Source: Methanomassiliicoccales archaeon UBA147 (GTDB lineage: Archaea; Thermoplasmatota; Thermoplasmata; SG8-5). Taken from it: a DNA stretch of 16,284 nucleotides. Shown here piece by piece: positions 7,501 to 14,139 of this stretch (position 1 is the first letter of the stretch; each line of letters starts with the position of its first letter). The translations under genes and the position numbers were made by a program. Location: assembly GCA_002496385.1 (NCBI GenBank), contig DAJR01000030.1, positions 1 through 16,284 on the forward strand. Direction: 5' to 3'. The notes beneath the pieces are model-generated. The model saw only the letters and a list, made by a program, of their open reading frames with translations, did not search any database and was not told the origin of the DNA.

Positions 7501-8818
7501 CATTGAGAGCGACAACCGTGAGGTCATCCCCGTCCGGATCAAAATCATTTGCAGTGAGATTTCCCATGTACAATGTGTTCTCGTTGGTGGCGTAATCGTC
7601 ATCTACCGCAATCGGGGCTGAATTGAACTGGTTCCAGAGGAAGAATGGATACGTGTAGTTCTCCTTGATGTCCCAGATATTCGTGAAGTCCCAGCCCGCG
7701 AAAGTTGCGTTTTGCATCATCTCATAAGTGGTCCTACCAATCCCACCCCCGGGACTCGTTGCCATTCCGGAAGTCTGTGTGTCCCAGTACGAGGCAGAAA
7801 TGACCGGAGTCCCTGCGACCATTCCGCAGAATCCGCCGACATTGGAAATTCCGTTGGTGTCGCCCGTGCTATAACATTTATCAATGATGTCATCGGCATC
7901 CGTTTGATGTAGCCCGACAAAACCGCCGACCCAGCTGTTTCCGTCAACGCGTCCCAGCGCGTAACTATCCGTCACGTCTGCTTCCAATGTTCTGCCGACG
8001 AAGCCGCCGACATAATTTCCACCGGTGACATGGCCAGATGCAAAGCATTCGATTGCCGCGCTGTTTGCCGCCATATCGCCGACCGCACCGCCAACCCTTG
8101 TATCTACATTGCCAGTAGGACCGGTTACATCGCATGTGCTGTACGACCTGGAAATTGTAGCCGTCGCACCGTCCAGCATTCCGACAATGCCTCCGGCCCT
8201 TGATGGGGAGATACTTGTGGCTGTAACAGTGCCGGAACTGTGCGAGTCCGAGATGGCGCTGTTGCTGTATCCGGCCAGGCCTCCCACGTGAGAAGAACCG
8301 GTGAAAGAGCCAGCGCTTGAGCAATTCGCGACCGTTCCAGCATTGCTGCCGACGAGGCCGCCGATGTAATTGCCGGTCCCGGTGACGTTGAAGTCCAGCA
8401 ATGTGACGTTGGTCACCATGCCCGTTAAAGATATCGTGCCGAACAATCCCTTCAGGCCTCCCGCGCGGTTGATGAAGAGGCCGGTTATCGTGTGGTTCTG
8501 ACCGTCGAAGCTGCCGTTGAACGTTGAAAGGGTGGTATTGCCTATTGGATCGAAGCCCTCGCCGGAGGGCCATGTCACAGTCTCAGATGCATCAATGTCC
8601 TGGCCGAGCACATAGAATGCATTTAGGTCCTGGTTCATCTCTTGCAGATGGGCTGTCGTGTTGATAATATAGGGCTCGTCAACCGAACCCCAGCCGTCGC
8701 CGGAGAACGCCGGCCTCTCTCCGACCGCGGATGCCTCTGCCCCATTCCCGAACATCACTACAGCGCCGCTGACCACCAGCATCGCGCACATCCATATCGC
8801 AACAATTTTCGATTTCAT
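4502..8818 (-). CDS. Giant surface protein: GLUG, cadherin-like/tandem-95 and TSP3 repeats, C-terminal membrane anchor
   Basis: A protein of about 1438 residues. A signal peptide (core IWMCAMLVVSGAVVMFG) leads into a GLUG-type beta-helix region (about 40-400) with repeated GGLVG, GGFVG and GGIVG motifs. About nine Ig/cadherin-like modules (about 400-1275) follow. Many start with N(D/V)APV and contain ED-TL, GVLSNDxD and SFTYHANDG, as in VCBS/tandem-95 adhesins. Residues about 1290-1385 are acidic DTDxDGxGDNxDxDDDGDGVPD calcium-binding thrombospondin type 3 repeats. A Pro/Trp-rich linker, one transmembrane helix (WYVLIVLGIVALIGLLGLAFVW) and KKA end the protein. Many NxT/NxS sites suit an N-glycosylated archaeal envelope protein. 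The ATG at 8818 is chosen because GGTGAGG precedes it; the GTG at 8827 lies within that site. Adhesion or cell-envelope structure is the likely role. Confidence 0.9.
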   Translation of the reverse strand: MKSKIVAIWMCAMLVVSGAVVMFGNGAEASAVGERPAFSGDGWGSVDEPYIINTTAHLQEMNQDLNAFYVLGQDIDASETVTWPSGEGFDPIGNTTLSTFNGSFDGQNHTITGLFINRAGGLKGLFGTISLTGMVTNVTLLDFNVTGTGNYIGGLVGSNAGTVANCSSAGSFTGSSHVGGLAGYSNSAISDSHSSGTVTATSISPSRAGGIVGMLDGATATISRSYSTCDVTGPTGNVDTRVGGAVGDMAANSAAIECFASGHVTGGNYVGGFVGRTLEADVTDSYALGRVDGNSWVGGFVGLHQTDADDIIDKCYSTGDTNGISNVGGFCGMVAGTPVISASYWDTQTSGMATSPGGGIGRTTYEMMQNATFAGWDFTNIWDIKENYTYPFFLWNQFNSAPIAVDDDYATNENTLYMGNLTANDFDPDGDDLTVVALNGVMLDLILIDNSTTTGFGAVLTLYANGTFIYDPNGQFENLNAGDKVQEAFFYHISDSNGTYDDGILWINVTGVNDPPMLSTNFSNVTAFVPNDWPVIIDPDISITDADDINMEEAWVNITANYETSWDEIGLAEDSPFDNIIIGAGTTDRYLHLTGTDSIANYTLALHNITFNNTKTNPKEGNRTITWFVSDGAAWSAEATSTITMTNVAPVAYWDNYTAAEDTVLNISTSAAGVLSNDVDADGNNIMAVLDTGVSHGTLTLNANGSFLYTPGANYTGTDSFTYHANDGALDSNIVTVAINITPVNDAPVAANDAYVVAEDTLLNVSTYGTGVLSNDADVDNATLTAVLDADALHGTLDLNANGSFTYTPDSNYTGPDTFTYHANDGLANSNTATVTITVTAINDAPVAVADNYDATEDTTLSILPGAGVLINDIDADGPGLSANLDTDVSHGTLTLNADGSFLYFPATNYSGTDSFTYHANDGTFDSNIATVTITVNGVDDAPVLVTIPNKIVDEAVLLSFIATAIDSDIPNTLFFAFDGAFPDGAAITAGGLFTWTPTEAQGPGFYNITVRVTDNVGLFDNQTFMVKVNEVNVAPVAADDAATVNEDSGPNAIPVLANDMDGDGDTLTVTAVTQGTHGTVAIAGGTVEYTPAADYFGTDSFTYTVSDGNGGTDSAIVTITVVGVNDPPTAADDSLTMLEDGGTQTILVLSNDGIAPDAGETLTVTAVTQGAHGTVAITSGGTRLTYGPAANWHGIDTFTYTVSDGSLTATATVTVTVTSVNDEPVITTVDVKTAISGEDYSVDYSATDADLDTLTWSLTTTADWLAIDPATGVLSGTAELGRFNVQITVSDGNGGTAGRTFVLAVTQLDTDSDGVPDINDAFPTNANETLDTDGDGTGNNADTDDDGDGVPDNQDAFPLNSAETTDTDRDGTGDNADTDDDGDGVPDADDPEPLNAAVTGNEYEPGWPYWYVLIVLGIVALIGLLGLAFVWYIMKKA
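4640..4890 (-). repeat. Thrombospondin type 3 coding repeats
   Basis: Two copies of a roughly 105-108-bp unit encode DTDxDGTGxNADTDDDGDGVPD followed by xxDAFPLN or a similar spacer, after an initial DTDSDGVPDINDAFP. They are close to identical in the DDDGDGVPD core. These are protein repeats rather than a separate element. Confidence 0.7.
6003..6876 (-). repeat. Tandem ~291-bp modules inside the surface protein gene
   Basis: Three consecutive units of about 97 residues each start at an NxAPV motif (codons near 6876, 6585 and 6294). They share AEDTLLNxST, GVLSNDxDxD, HGTLxLNANGSF and FTYHANDG. Nucleotide similarity is high, which makes unit-number change by recombination plausible. Confidence 0.7.
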
Positions 8819-8821
8819 GTT

Positions 8822-8828
8822 CCTCACC
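8822..8828 (-). promoter_or_regulatory. Shine-Dalgarno of the surface protein gene
   Basis: On the minus strand GGTGAGG ends three nt before the ATG at 8818 and contains the alternative GTG start. The same GGTGAG motif precedes radA. Confidence 0.6.
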
Positions 8829-8870
8829 TGAATATATTATGAACTATGGTAACAACAGGAGATACTTATC

Positions 8871-8878
8871 TTTTTATC
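8871..8878 (+). promoter_or_regulatory. Box A of nadE
   Basis: TTTTTATC is centred 25-26 nt before the ATG at 8900 and no ribosome site is visible. The mRNA is probably leaderless. Confidence 0.5.
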
Positions 8879-8899
8879 TAACTTGGGCAATTCCGACCC

Positions 8900-9715
8900 A
8901 TGCTCAGACCGGTGTTGAAACCAGACACAGCCCAGGTCATTTCCATGTTCCTGAGGCATCATGTCCAGCTTGCCGGCGCCAAAGGCGTTGTCGTGGGAAT
9001 GAGCGGCGGCCTCGATTCATCTGTCACGGCAAAGCTGGCCGCGGACGCTCTCGGACCGGACAAGGTGCTGGCCGTCCTGATGCCCGAATCCACAACACCG
9101 GACGAATGCATGGTCGATGCCAGGGAGATGGCCGAGGCCTGGGGCATTCACAATGAGAATTTCAGGATGAATGACATTGTCAATGCCGCGGCAAAGACCC
9201 TGAAGGTGGCCGACAGGAACCAGCTGGGCAACCTGAAGTCCCGCGCCCGCATGATGGTGCTGTACCAGCTTGCCGCGGAGAGGAAATTCCTTGTCATGGG
9301 CACGGGCAACAAATCAGAACTTCTCACAGGCTACTTCACGAAATGGGGTGACGGTGCATCTGACCTGTGCCTGCTCGGGGACCTGTACAAGACCCAGGTG
9401 AAGGAGCTTGCTGCGCAGATAGGAGTGCCGGAGAAGGTCATTGCCAGGGTGCCGTCCGGGGACCTGTGGAAGGGCCAGACCGACGAGGGAGAGCTGGGCA
9501 TTGACTATGCAACGCTGGACAGGATCCTTTTGGGCATCGAGCTGGGAATGAAGGATGCGGACATCGTGAAAGGCGCCAAGGTCGATGCGAAACAGGTGGT
9601 GCATGTTCGCGGCCTCGTGAAGAGGAGCGTGCACAAGCGACGCATGGGCCTCATCCCGAAGCTGGGGTCGCGCACCGTGGGGCAGGACTGGAGAGAGGCG
9701 GACATATCACATTAA
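8900..9715 (+). CDS. nadE: NAD+ synthetase, ammonia-dependent type
   Basis: A 271-residue protein, the usual length for the single-domain NadE. It converts deamido-NAD+ to NAD+ with ATP and ammonia, the last step of NAD biosynthesis. The PP-loop ATP pyrophosphatase motif SGGLDSS is at 35-41. Family motifs include NLKSRARM (111-118), GTGNKSELLTGYFTKWGDGA (134-153) and KGQTDEGELGIDY (191-203). There is no glutaminase domain, so ammonia is the direct donor. The start is the ATG 25 nt downstream of a TATA box. It is divergent from the giant surface protein gene, and its last 9 bp overlap the end of the convergent PH-domain gene. Confidence 0.95.
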   Translation: MLRPVLKPDTAQVISMFLRHHVQLAGAKGVVVGMSGGLDSSVTAKLAADALGPDKVLAVLMPESTTPDECMVDAREMAEAWGIHNENFRMNDIVNAAAKTLKVADRNQLGNLKSRARMMVLYQLAAERKFLVMGTGNKSELLTGYFTKWGDGASDLCLLGDLYKTQVKELAAQIGVPEKVIARVPSGDLWKGQTDEGELGIDYATLDRILLGIELGMKDADIVKGAKVDAKQVVHVRGLVKRSVHKRRMGLIPKLGSRTVGQDWREADISH

Positions 9716-10186
9716 TTTTTCATTGGCCGCCCGAACGAATCCCTGCGTATCCTCAACATCTATGATTATCTCCCTGGATGAGCGCCACAGCAGAAAACCG
9801 AACCGCCTCCTCGCCTTCATTTTCACGGTCACAAGGTTCCGATTGCCGGTTGCCAGGATTATCCTGTTCCTCGCGCCGGCATGGAAAAAACCCAGCGCCC
9901 ACAGCCTCACCTGTGAGGGCGCCACGGTTTCTATCTGGCTGAAGGGAATTTCGGTCCGGAAAAGCACACCCTGCCTCAGTATGATGCATTCATCGGTTAT
10001 CTCATGGTGGGTCATCATCGGCGTCAGGGTCGTCAAAGCAGCTGCGATGAGAAAAACGACGCCGAAACCCGCAAGCCATGCCGTATCGATGTCCGGGGAC
10101 CACATTAGAAACAGCAATAAAGCCAGTATCCCCAATAAAAGCAAGAAACGGATGCCGAACTGCAGCTTGGGGTAGGCGAACTTCAT
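9707..10186 (-). CDS. Membrane protein with bacterial-type PH domain (DUF304/YdbS-like)
   Basis: A 159-residue protein. Two transmembrane helices (about 12-29 and 37-55) are followed by a cytosolic bacterial PH-like domain (about 60-159) with the pattern HEITDECIILRQGVLFRTEIPFSQIETV and a Trp/Phe-rich GARNRIILATGNRN section. This layout is typical of YdbS/DUF304 proteins, whose biochemical role is unsettled. The ATG at 10186 is preferred over an in-frame TTG at 10210 because a TATA-like ATACTTATTT (10209-10218) sits about 27 nt before it, giving a leaderless message. It converges on nadE with a 9-bp overlap. Confidence 0.75.
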   Translation of the reverse strand: MKFAYPKLQFGIRFLLLLGILALLLFLMWSPDIDTAWLAGFGVVFLIAAALTTLTPMMTHHEITDECIILRQGVLFRTEIPFSQIETVAPSQVRLWALGFFHAGARNRIILATGNRNLVTVKMKARRRFGFLLWRSSREIIIDVEDTQGFVRAANEKLM

Positions 10187-10235
10187 GCTTCGTAATGGCT
10201 TTTCGGACAAATAAGTATCGGACGAACTCAGATAC

Positions 10236-10982
10236 TCAGCCGTTCCCGAAGGCGCACCTCAGCTCGAACAGCGAATGGCATATCCTGTCGATCGCCCGCC
10301 TCAGATTCGCGTCATTGTCGAATTTCCCCACCGGGGGCTGGCCCTTCAATATTCCGACATTCTCGGTGATGTTGGGTATGGCCCTGGTGACCTCATCGAC
10401 TATCGTCACGCTGGCCGCCCTGGCGCTTCGGGAGAGCGGGTTGAGGTCGATCACGATTGTGGTCTTCCCCATCTTCCTGAGGGCCTGTGCACGGTCGCCG
10501 TCCTCCAGGGGCACCAGTATCACGTCGGCGGTGAAGATTCCTTCTCGTGTGCACAGGCCTCTGTCATGCTCTATCCCGGGTATCCGGGCGTCAGGTTCCA
10601 GGCCGAGGATGTCCTCTGCCCCATGGGCCTCCAGGAACTTCACGAGCATCTTCATGCGCTTATCGGTGCGGTAGAATAGGTTCACTTCCAGCTTTGCCGG
10701 GATGGCCTTTGACAGTTCCGCAAGGGCTTCGGGGCAGAGGGCGGCGACGTTGCCGTTGACCGATATGACGGGATTTTCCGCATGCAGAAGAAGACTGGCT
10801 GCGGCCATTTCCGCCTCCTCTGCTTCGGGAATCGTGCACTCTCCAAGAAGATAATCGAACGCCTCCCCGCGGCCGTGGGCGATCATCCCGGCCTCCGCGA
10901 CCATGCCGTCCTTGTAGGCCTGGATCAACTTATCCCTCTTCATAAGGCTCTCATATCTCGGGTGGGATTTCGGTACAGTCAT
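10236..10982 (-). CDS. 4-phosphopantoate--beta-alanine ligase (archaeal phosphopantothenate synthetase)
   Basis: A 248-residue protein with the signatures of the archaeal enzyme that condenses 4-phosphopantoate with beta-alanine using ATP. With pantoate kinase it replaces the bacterial PanC/PanK route to coenzyme A. Visible motifs are PKSHPRYESL (4-13), GMIAHGRGEAFDYLLGE (32-48), PVISVNGN (71-78), a K-rich NLFYRTDKRM stretch, and IVIDLNPLSR(S) further on. The ATG at 10982 is chosen because the family begins just before the PKSHPRYESL motif. A CAGGG lies upstream, and CTATAC about 27 nt before it could be the TATA box. An in-frame start at 11021 adds 13 residues not typical of the family. The aminopeptidase gene is divergent, about 117 bp away. 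Confidence 0.9.
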   Translation of the reverse strand: MTVPKSHPRYESLMKRDKLIQAYKDGMVAEAGMIAHGRGEAFDYLLGECTIPEAEEAEMAAASLLLHAENPVISVNGNVAALCPEALAELSKAIPAKLEVNLFYRTDKRMKMLVKFLEAHGAEDILGLEPDARIPGIEHDRGLCTREGIFTADVILVPLEDGDRAQALRKMGKTTIVIDLNPLSRSARAASVTIVDEVTRAIPNITENVGILKGQPPVGKFDNDANLRRAIDRICHSLFELRCAFGNG

Positions 10983-11068
10983 GCAGCCCTGAATGAGAAT
11001 CGTCCGTATAGCATTTTCCAAAGGATTTTTCCAAACCGGAAGAATAATGCCGGGGATGATGGCAGGGT

Positions 11069-11077
11069 ATTAATACC
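11069..11077 (+). promoter_or_regulatory. Box A of the aminopeptidase gene
   Basis: TATTAATAC is centred about 27 nt before the ATG at 11100. No ribosome site is seen, so a leaderless transcript is likely. Confidence 0.4.
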
Positions 11078-11099
11078 GGATGATGTTTCATGAAAGACA

Positions 11100-12134
11100 A
11101 TGGAATGCACAATCGAACAGGGTGCGAGCATTGCGGTCACGAAATGCCTGAAGGTGAAGCCCGAGGACAGTGTTTTGATAGTCGCTGACGGGCCAAGCAA
11201 AGAGATAGGCATGGCCATAAGGCAGAAATCGCTCGAGATAACCGACAAGGTGAGGTTCTTCAACCTGGATTTGCCCAGCTACGGCGGCAGGCCGCTCAAG
11301 GCGATGCCCACGTCGCTGGTGGATGCCATAAAGAACACCACAGCCGCCTTCTTCGTGGCGGGACCCATGGAGGGTGAGCTTGAAACGCTCAGGGGGCCTT
11401 TCCTCCTGCTGATAGTCCAGAAGGCCAGATTGGGCCACATGGTCGGCGTCAATGACATCATCATGAAGACGGGGATGTGCGTGGACTACGACAAGGTCGC
11501 AACGATCACCAATCGCCTATTTGATATGGTCTCCAAGGCAAAGGAGATCAAAGTGACATCGCCCGCAGGGACGGATTTCACCGCAACATTCGATTCCGGC
11601 ATGAAATGGATACCCTGCACAGGGATAATCGAAAAGACCGGGGAGTGGGACAACCTGCCCTCCGGCGAGGTATTCACCGCTCCGAAGACACTCCAGGGAA
11701 GGCTTGTCATCGACGGCACCATCGGCGACTGGATCGAGATGAAGTACCAGGGAAAGGTTAATTATCAGAAAACGCCGCTCATCATCGATGTCGAGAGCGA
11801 GATGGGAGGCTCTTTCATCAAGAAGGTCGAATGCAGCCACAAGGAGCTCCTGGCAGATTTCAAGGCATATGTGAATTCCGAACCGAATGCCTCGAGGATT
11901 GGAGAGATCGGGCTCGGGACCAATGTTTTCCTGAAGGAGCTGGTGGATAACATCCTCCAGGACGAGAAATTCTCGACCGTCCATGTTGCGTTCGGGGACC
12001 CATACCACGAGAAGACCGGAGCGACCTGGGCCAGCGACTACCACATTGACCTCCTGATGCGAAAATGCAGCATCTGGCTCGACGGCCGCCAGATTATGAA
12101 AGAAGGGAAGTACATCAAGGAAATTCTTGGTTGA
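11100..12134 (+). CDS. M29-like aminopeptidase (leucyl aminopeptidase / aminopeptidase T family)
   Basis: A 344-residue protein related to COG2309 metallo-aminopeptidases. The N-terminal Rossmann-like half holds VLIVADGPSKEIG (25-37). The C-terminal metal-binding half has NLPSGEVFTAP (E190), GEIGLGTN (E269), TVHVAFGD (H295) and YHIDLL (H315, D317). These match the Glu, Glu, His, His, Asp ligand order of the family, which binds two metal ions and removes N-terminal residues from peptides. It is shorter than the approximately 400-residue bacterial aminopeptidase T. A related hydroxypyridine dioxygenase-like activity (NicX fold) shares this framework and cannot be excluded. The gene is monocistronic, 67 bp before radA. 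Confidence 0.8.
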   Translation: MECTIEQGASIAVTKCLKVKPEDSVLIVADGPSKEIGMAIRQKSLEITDKVRFFNLDLPSYGGRPLKAMPTSLVDAIKNTTAAFFVAGPMEGELETLRGPFLLLIVQKARLGHMVGVNDIIMKTGMCVDYDKVATITNRLFDMVSKAKEIKVTSPAGTDFTATFDSGMKWIPCTGIIEKTGEWDNLPSGEVFTAPKTLQGRLVIDGTIGDWIEMKYQGKVNYQKTPLIIDVESEMGGSFIKKVECSHKELLADFKAYVNSEPNASRIGEIGLGTNVFLKELVDNILQDEKFSTVHVAFGDPYHEKTGATWASDYHIDLLMRKCSIWLDGRQIMKEGKYIKEILG

Positions 12135-12162
12135 GATTACTTTCGCCCACCCCCTCGCTATG

Positions 12163-12170
12163 CTTATAAG
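12163..12170 (+). promoter_or_regulatory. Box A of radA
   Basis: CTTATAAG is centred about 25 nt before position 12191. The transcript would begin at or just before the GGTGAG (12192-12197) that precedes the ATG at 12202. Confidence 0.5.
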
Positions 12171-12201
12171 CTTGAACCATAATTGAGATCCGGTGAGTAC
12201 C

Positions 12202-13149
12202 ATGAGCGAAGAAGAGAACGGAATAGAGAAGTTACCAGGAGTCGGACCAGCAACGGCGGACAAGCTCAGAGAGGCCGGTTACACCACCATGATGTCTATC
12301 GCGGTGGAGTCCCCGAAAAATTTGGCAGATATATGCGAGATAGGCGAAGCTGTCGCCACCAAGGTCATCGCCGCGGCAAAGAAAGCCGCCGATATCGGCG
12401 GGTTCGAGACAGGCGACATTGTAATGGAGAGAAGGGAGAAAGTAGGCAAATTGACCACATGCTCCAAGGCTCTCAACTCCCTCATGGGCGGGGGATTCGA
12501 GAGCCAGGCCATCACCGAGATGTACGGCGAGTTCGGCTCCGGTAAAACCCAAATAGCGCACCAGTGTTCAGTTTCCGTCCAGATGAAAGAGAAGGACGGA
12601 GGACTTAACGGCGATGTGATAATCATCGACACGGAAAACACTTTCAGGCCAGAAAGGATAGTTCAGATGGCCGAAGCCCTCGAGATGGATTCGAAGGAGG
12701 TGCTTTCCAGGATACATGTTGCGCGAGCGTTCAATTCCCATCACCAGATGCTATTGGCCGAGAAAGCCAGGGAGATCGCCGAGGAATACGATGTCAGGCT
12801 GCTCATCGTTGATTCGCTTACTTCGCATTTCAGGGCGGAATATGTCGGCAGGGGAACTCTTGCGGACCGCCAGCAGAAACTCAACAAGCACATGCACGAG
12901 CTCCTGAGGTTCGGGGACCTGCACAACTCGGTCATCCTCGTCACCAATCAGGTTTCAGCGAAGCCGGACGCGTTCTTCGGAGATCCCACAAGGCCAATCG
13001 GGGGCCACATCGTCGGCCACACGGCCACGTTCAGGCTGTACCTCCGCAAGAGCAAGGGAGGCAAGCGCATCGTGCGCCTGATAGACTCCCCAAATCTGCC
13101 CGAGGCGGAAGCCGTGATAACCGTTGACGAGAAAGGCATCCGGGATTGA
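12202..13149 (+). CDS. radA: DNA repair and recombination protein RadA
   Basis: A 315-residue archaeal RadA/Rad51 recombinase. It forms filaments on single-stranded DNA and carries out ATP-dependent strand exchange. An N-terminal helix-hairpin-helix domain (about 6-60; LPGVGPATADKLREAG) is followed by a linker (about 66-72, GGFETGD) and the RecA core. Walker A is GEFGSGKT (109-116), Walker B is LLIVDS (200-205), and the L1 region is SLTSHFRAEYVGRG. The ATP-cap region DPTRPIGGHIVGH and a C-terminal Pro-Glu-Ala-Glu section are present. No intein interrupts the Walker A or other conserved motifs. The ATG at 12202 follows GGTGAG by four nt; an upstream GTG at 12193 lies inside that site and is unlikely. 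Length is slightly below the usual 320-350. Confidence 0.97.
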   Translation: MSEEENGIEKLPGVGPATADKLREAGYTTMMSIAVESPKNLADICEIGEAVATKVIAAAKKAADIGGFETGDIVMERREKVGKLTTCSKALNSLMGGGFESQAITEMYGEFGSGKTQIAHQCSVSVQMKEKDGGLNGDVIIIDTENTFRPERIVQMAEALEMDSKEVLSRIHVARAFNSHHQMLLAEKAREIAEEYDVRLLIVDSLTSHFRAEYVGRGTLADRQQKLNKHMHELLRFGDLHNSVILVTNQVSAKPDAFFGDPTRPIGGHIVGHTATFRLYLRKSKGGKRIVRLIDSPNLPEAEAVITVDEKGIRD

Positions 13150-13216
13150 GGGAATTCTGGCAAACCGTTTCGACATGTATATTTAGATGATATTGCTTTG
13201 ACCTCAGAGATAGGTC

Positions 13217-13966
13217 ATGGTGAAAAAACAGAACGGAACGGTGCAGTGCCAGATATGCGGCAAGCAGAAACGCGCCAGCGTATCCGTTCTCGGCGAGCTG
13301 GTGAGACCATCAATCGTCGCCACCATTCAAAGGACCCACCCCGAATGGTCCCCACACGGTTACATTTGCTTCACTGACCTTAACCATTTTCGCGGCCAGT
13401 ATGTGGAGGAGATGCTCGAGGCTGAGAAAGGCGAACTGTCAACCATCGACCAGGAGGTCGTCAGGAGCCTGAGCGAGCACGACCTGCTTGCGTCCGACAT
13501 AGCCAAGGAGTACGAGGACCAGCTGACCTTCGGTGAGAGGCTGGCCGACAAAGTGGCGGAATTTGCCGGAAGCTGGAGCTTTATTGCATTTGCAATAGGC
13601 ATAATCATAGTGTGGATACTGCTCAATCTGCTCATCGTGGCGCTGAGATGGGACCCGTACCCGTTCATACTTCTGAACCTGGTCCTATCATGCATCGCGG
13701 CTTTGCAGGCGCCGATAATCATCATGAGCCAGAACAGGCAGGCCGAGCGCGACCGGATGCGCTCCCAGGAGGATTACAAGGTCAACCTGAAGGCCGAGCT
13801 CGAGATCCGTCACATCAGCGACAAGATAGACCACATCCTGACAAAGCAATGGGAGCGGATGATGGACATCATGCAGATCCAGATGGAGCAGATGGAAGAG
13901 ATTGCCAGAAAATCCCAGAAGGAAAAGCCAGAAGACAAGCCCAAGAACGGAAACCAGTCCGGTTAA
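13217..13966 (+). CDS. DUF1003 family membrane protein
   Basis: A 249-residue protein. The N-terminus has a small Cys/His-containing motif (CQIC at 11-14; HGYIC at 47-51), which may bind metal. Two transmembrane helices lie at about 119-142 and 149-171, with the DUF1003 signature between and after them: GSWSFI, WDPYPFILLNLVLS, QAPIIIMSQNRQAERDRMRSQEDYKVNLKAELEIRH. The C-terminus is a methionine- and glutamate-rich coiled coil (about 200-232) and a Lys/Pro tail. The function of the family is unknown. The ATG at 13217 is preceded by a TATA-like GTATATTTAG (about 13178-13187). Its TAA stop shares four bases (TTAA) with the stop of the convergent xseB. Confidence 0.85.
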   Translation: MVKKQNGTVQCQICGKQKRASVSVLGELVRPSIVATIQRTHPEWSPHGYICFTDLNHFRGQYVEEMLEAEKGELSTIDQEVVRSLSEHDLLASDIAKEYEDQLTFGERLADKVAEFAGSWSFIAFAIGIIIVWILLNLLIVALRWDPYPFILLNLVLSCIAALQAPIIIMSQNRQAERDRMRSQEDYKVNLKAELEIRHISDKIDHILTKQWERMMDIMQIQMEQMEEIARKSQKEKPEDKPKNGNQSG

Positions 13967-14139
13967 TCCTTGCCCAACTGTTTTATCCTGGTCTCGGCCT
14001 TGGAGAGTATCTCGTCGGCAAGCTTGGAGAGCTTCACTCCTTCCTCGTAGAGCTGCATTGCCTTCTCCAGCGGGAGGTTCTCGTCCTCCAGTTCCTCGTT
14101 CACTTTCCTTAGCTTTTCAATTATCTCCTCGAACTTCAA
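13963..14139 (-). CDS. xseB: Exonuclease VII small subunit
   Basis: A 58-residue protein starting at TTG. The sequence MKFEEIIEKLRKVNEELEDE then NLPLEKAMQLYEEGVKLSK and a final QLG matches the XseB pattern: FEE...L...V..LE.....LPLE.A...YE.G..L....... It forms a helical hairpin that binds the XseA C-terminal region; the holoenzyme is one large subunit with several small ones and degrades single-stranded DNA from both ends. The reading frame starts inside the end of xseA, overlapping by 23 bp. GAGGTGAAGGAC just upstream of the TTG supplies a ribosome site, so the two subunits are translationally coupled. Its stop overlaps that of the DUF1003 gene on the other strand. Confidence 0.9.
   Translation of the reverse strand: MKFEEIIEKLRKVNEELEDENLPLEKAMQLYEEGVKLSKLADEILSKAETRIKQLGKD

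Noticed and set aside
10982..11099. Extra small gene or riboswitch between the synthetase and aminopeptidase genes
   Set aside because: The short divergent gap holds promoter-like AT-rich motifs but no open frame or recognised aptamer pattern.
12202..13149. Intein in RadA
   Set aside because: Walker A and later conserved motifs are uninterrupted and the protein has normal length.
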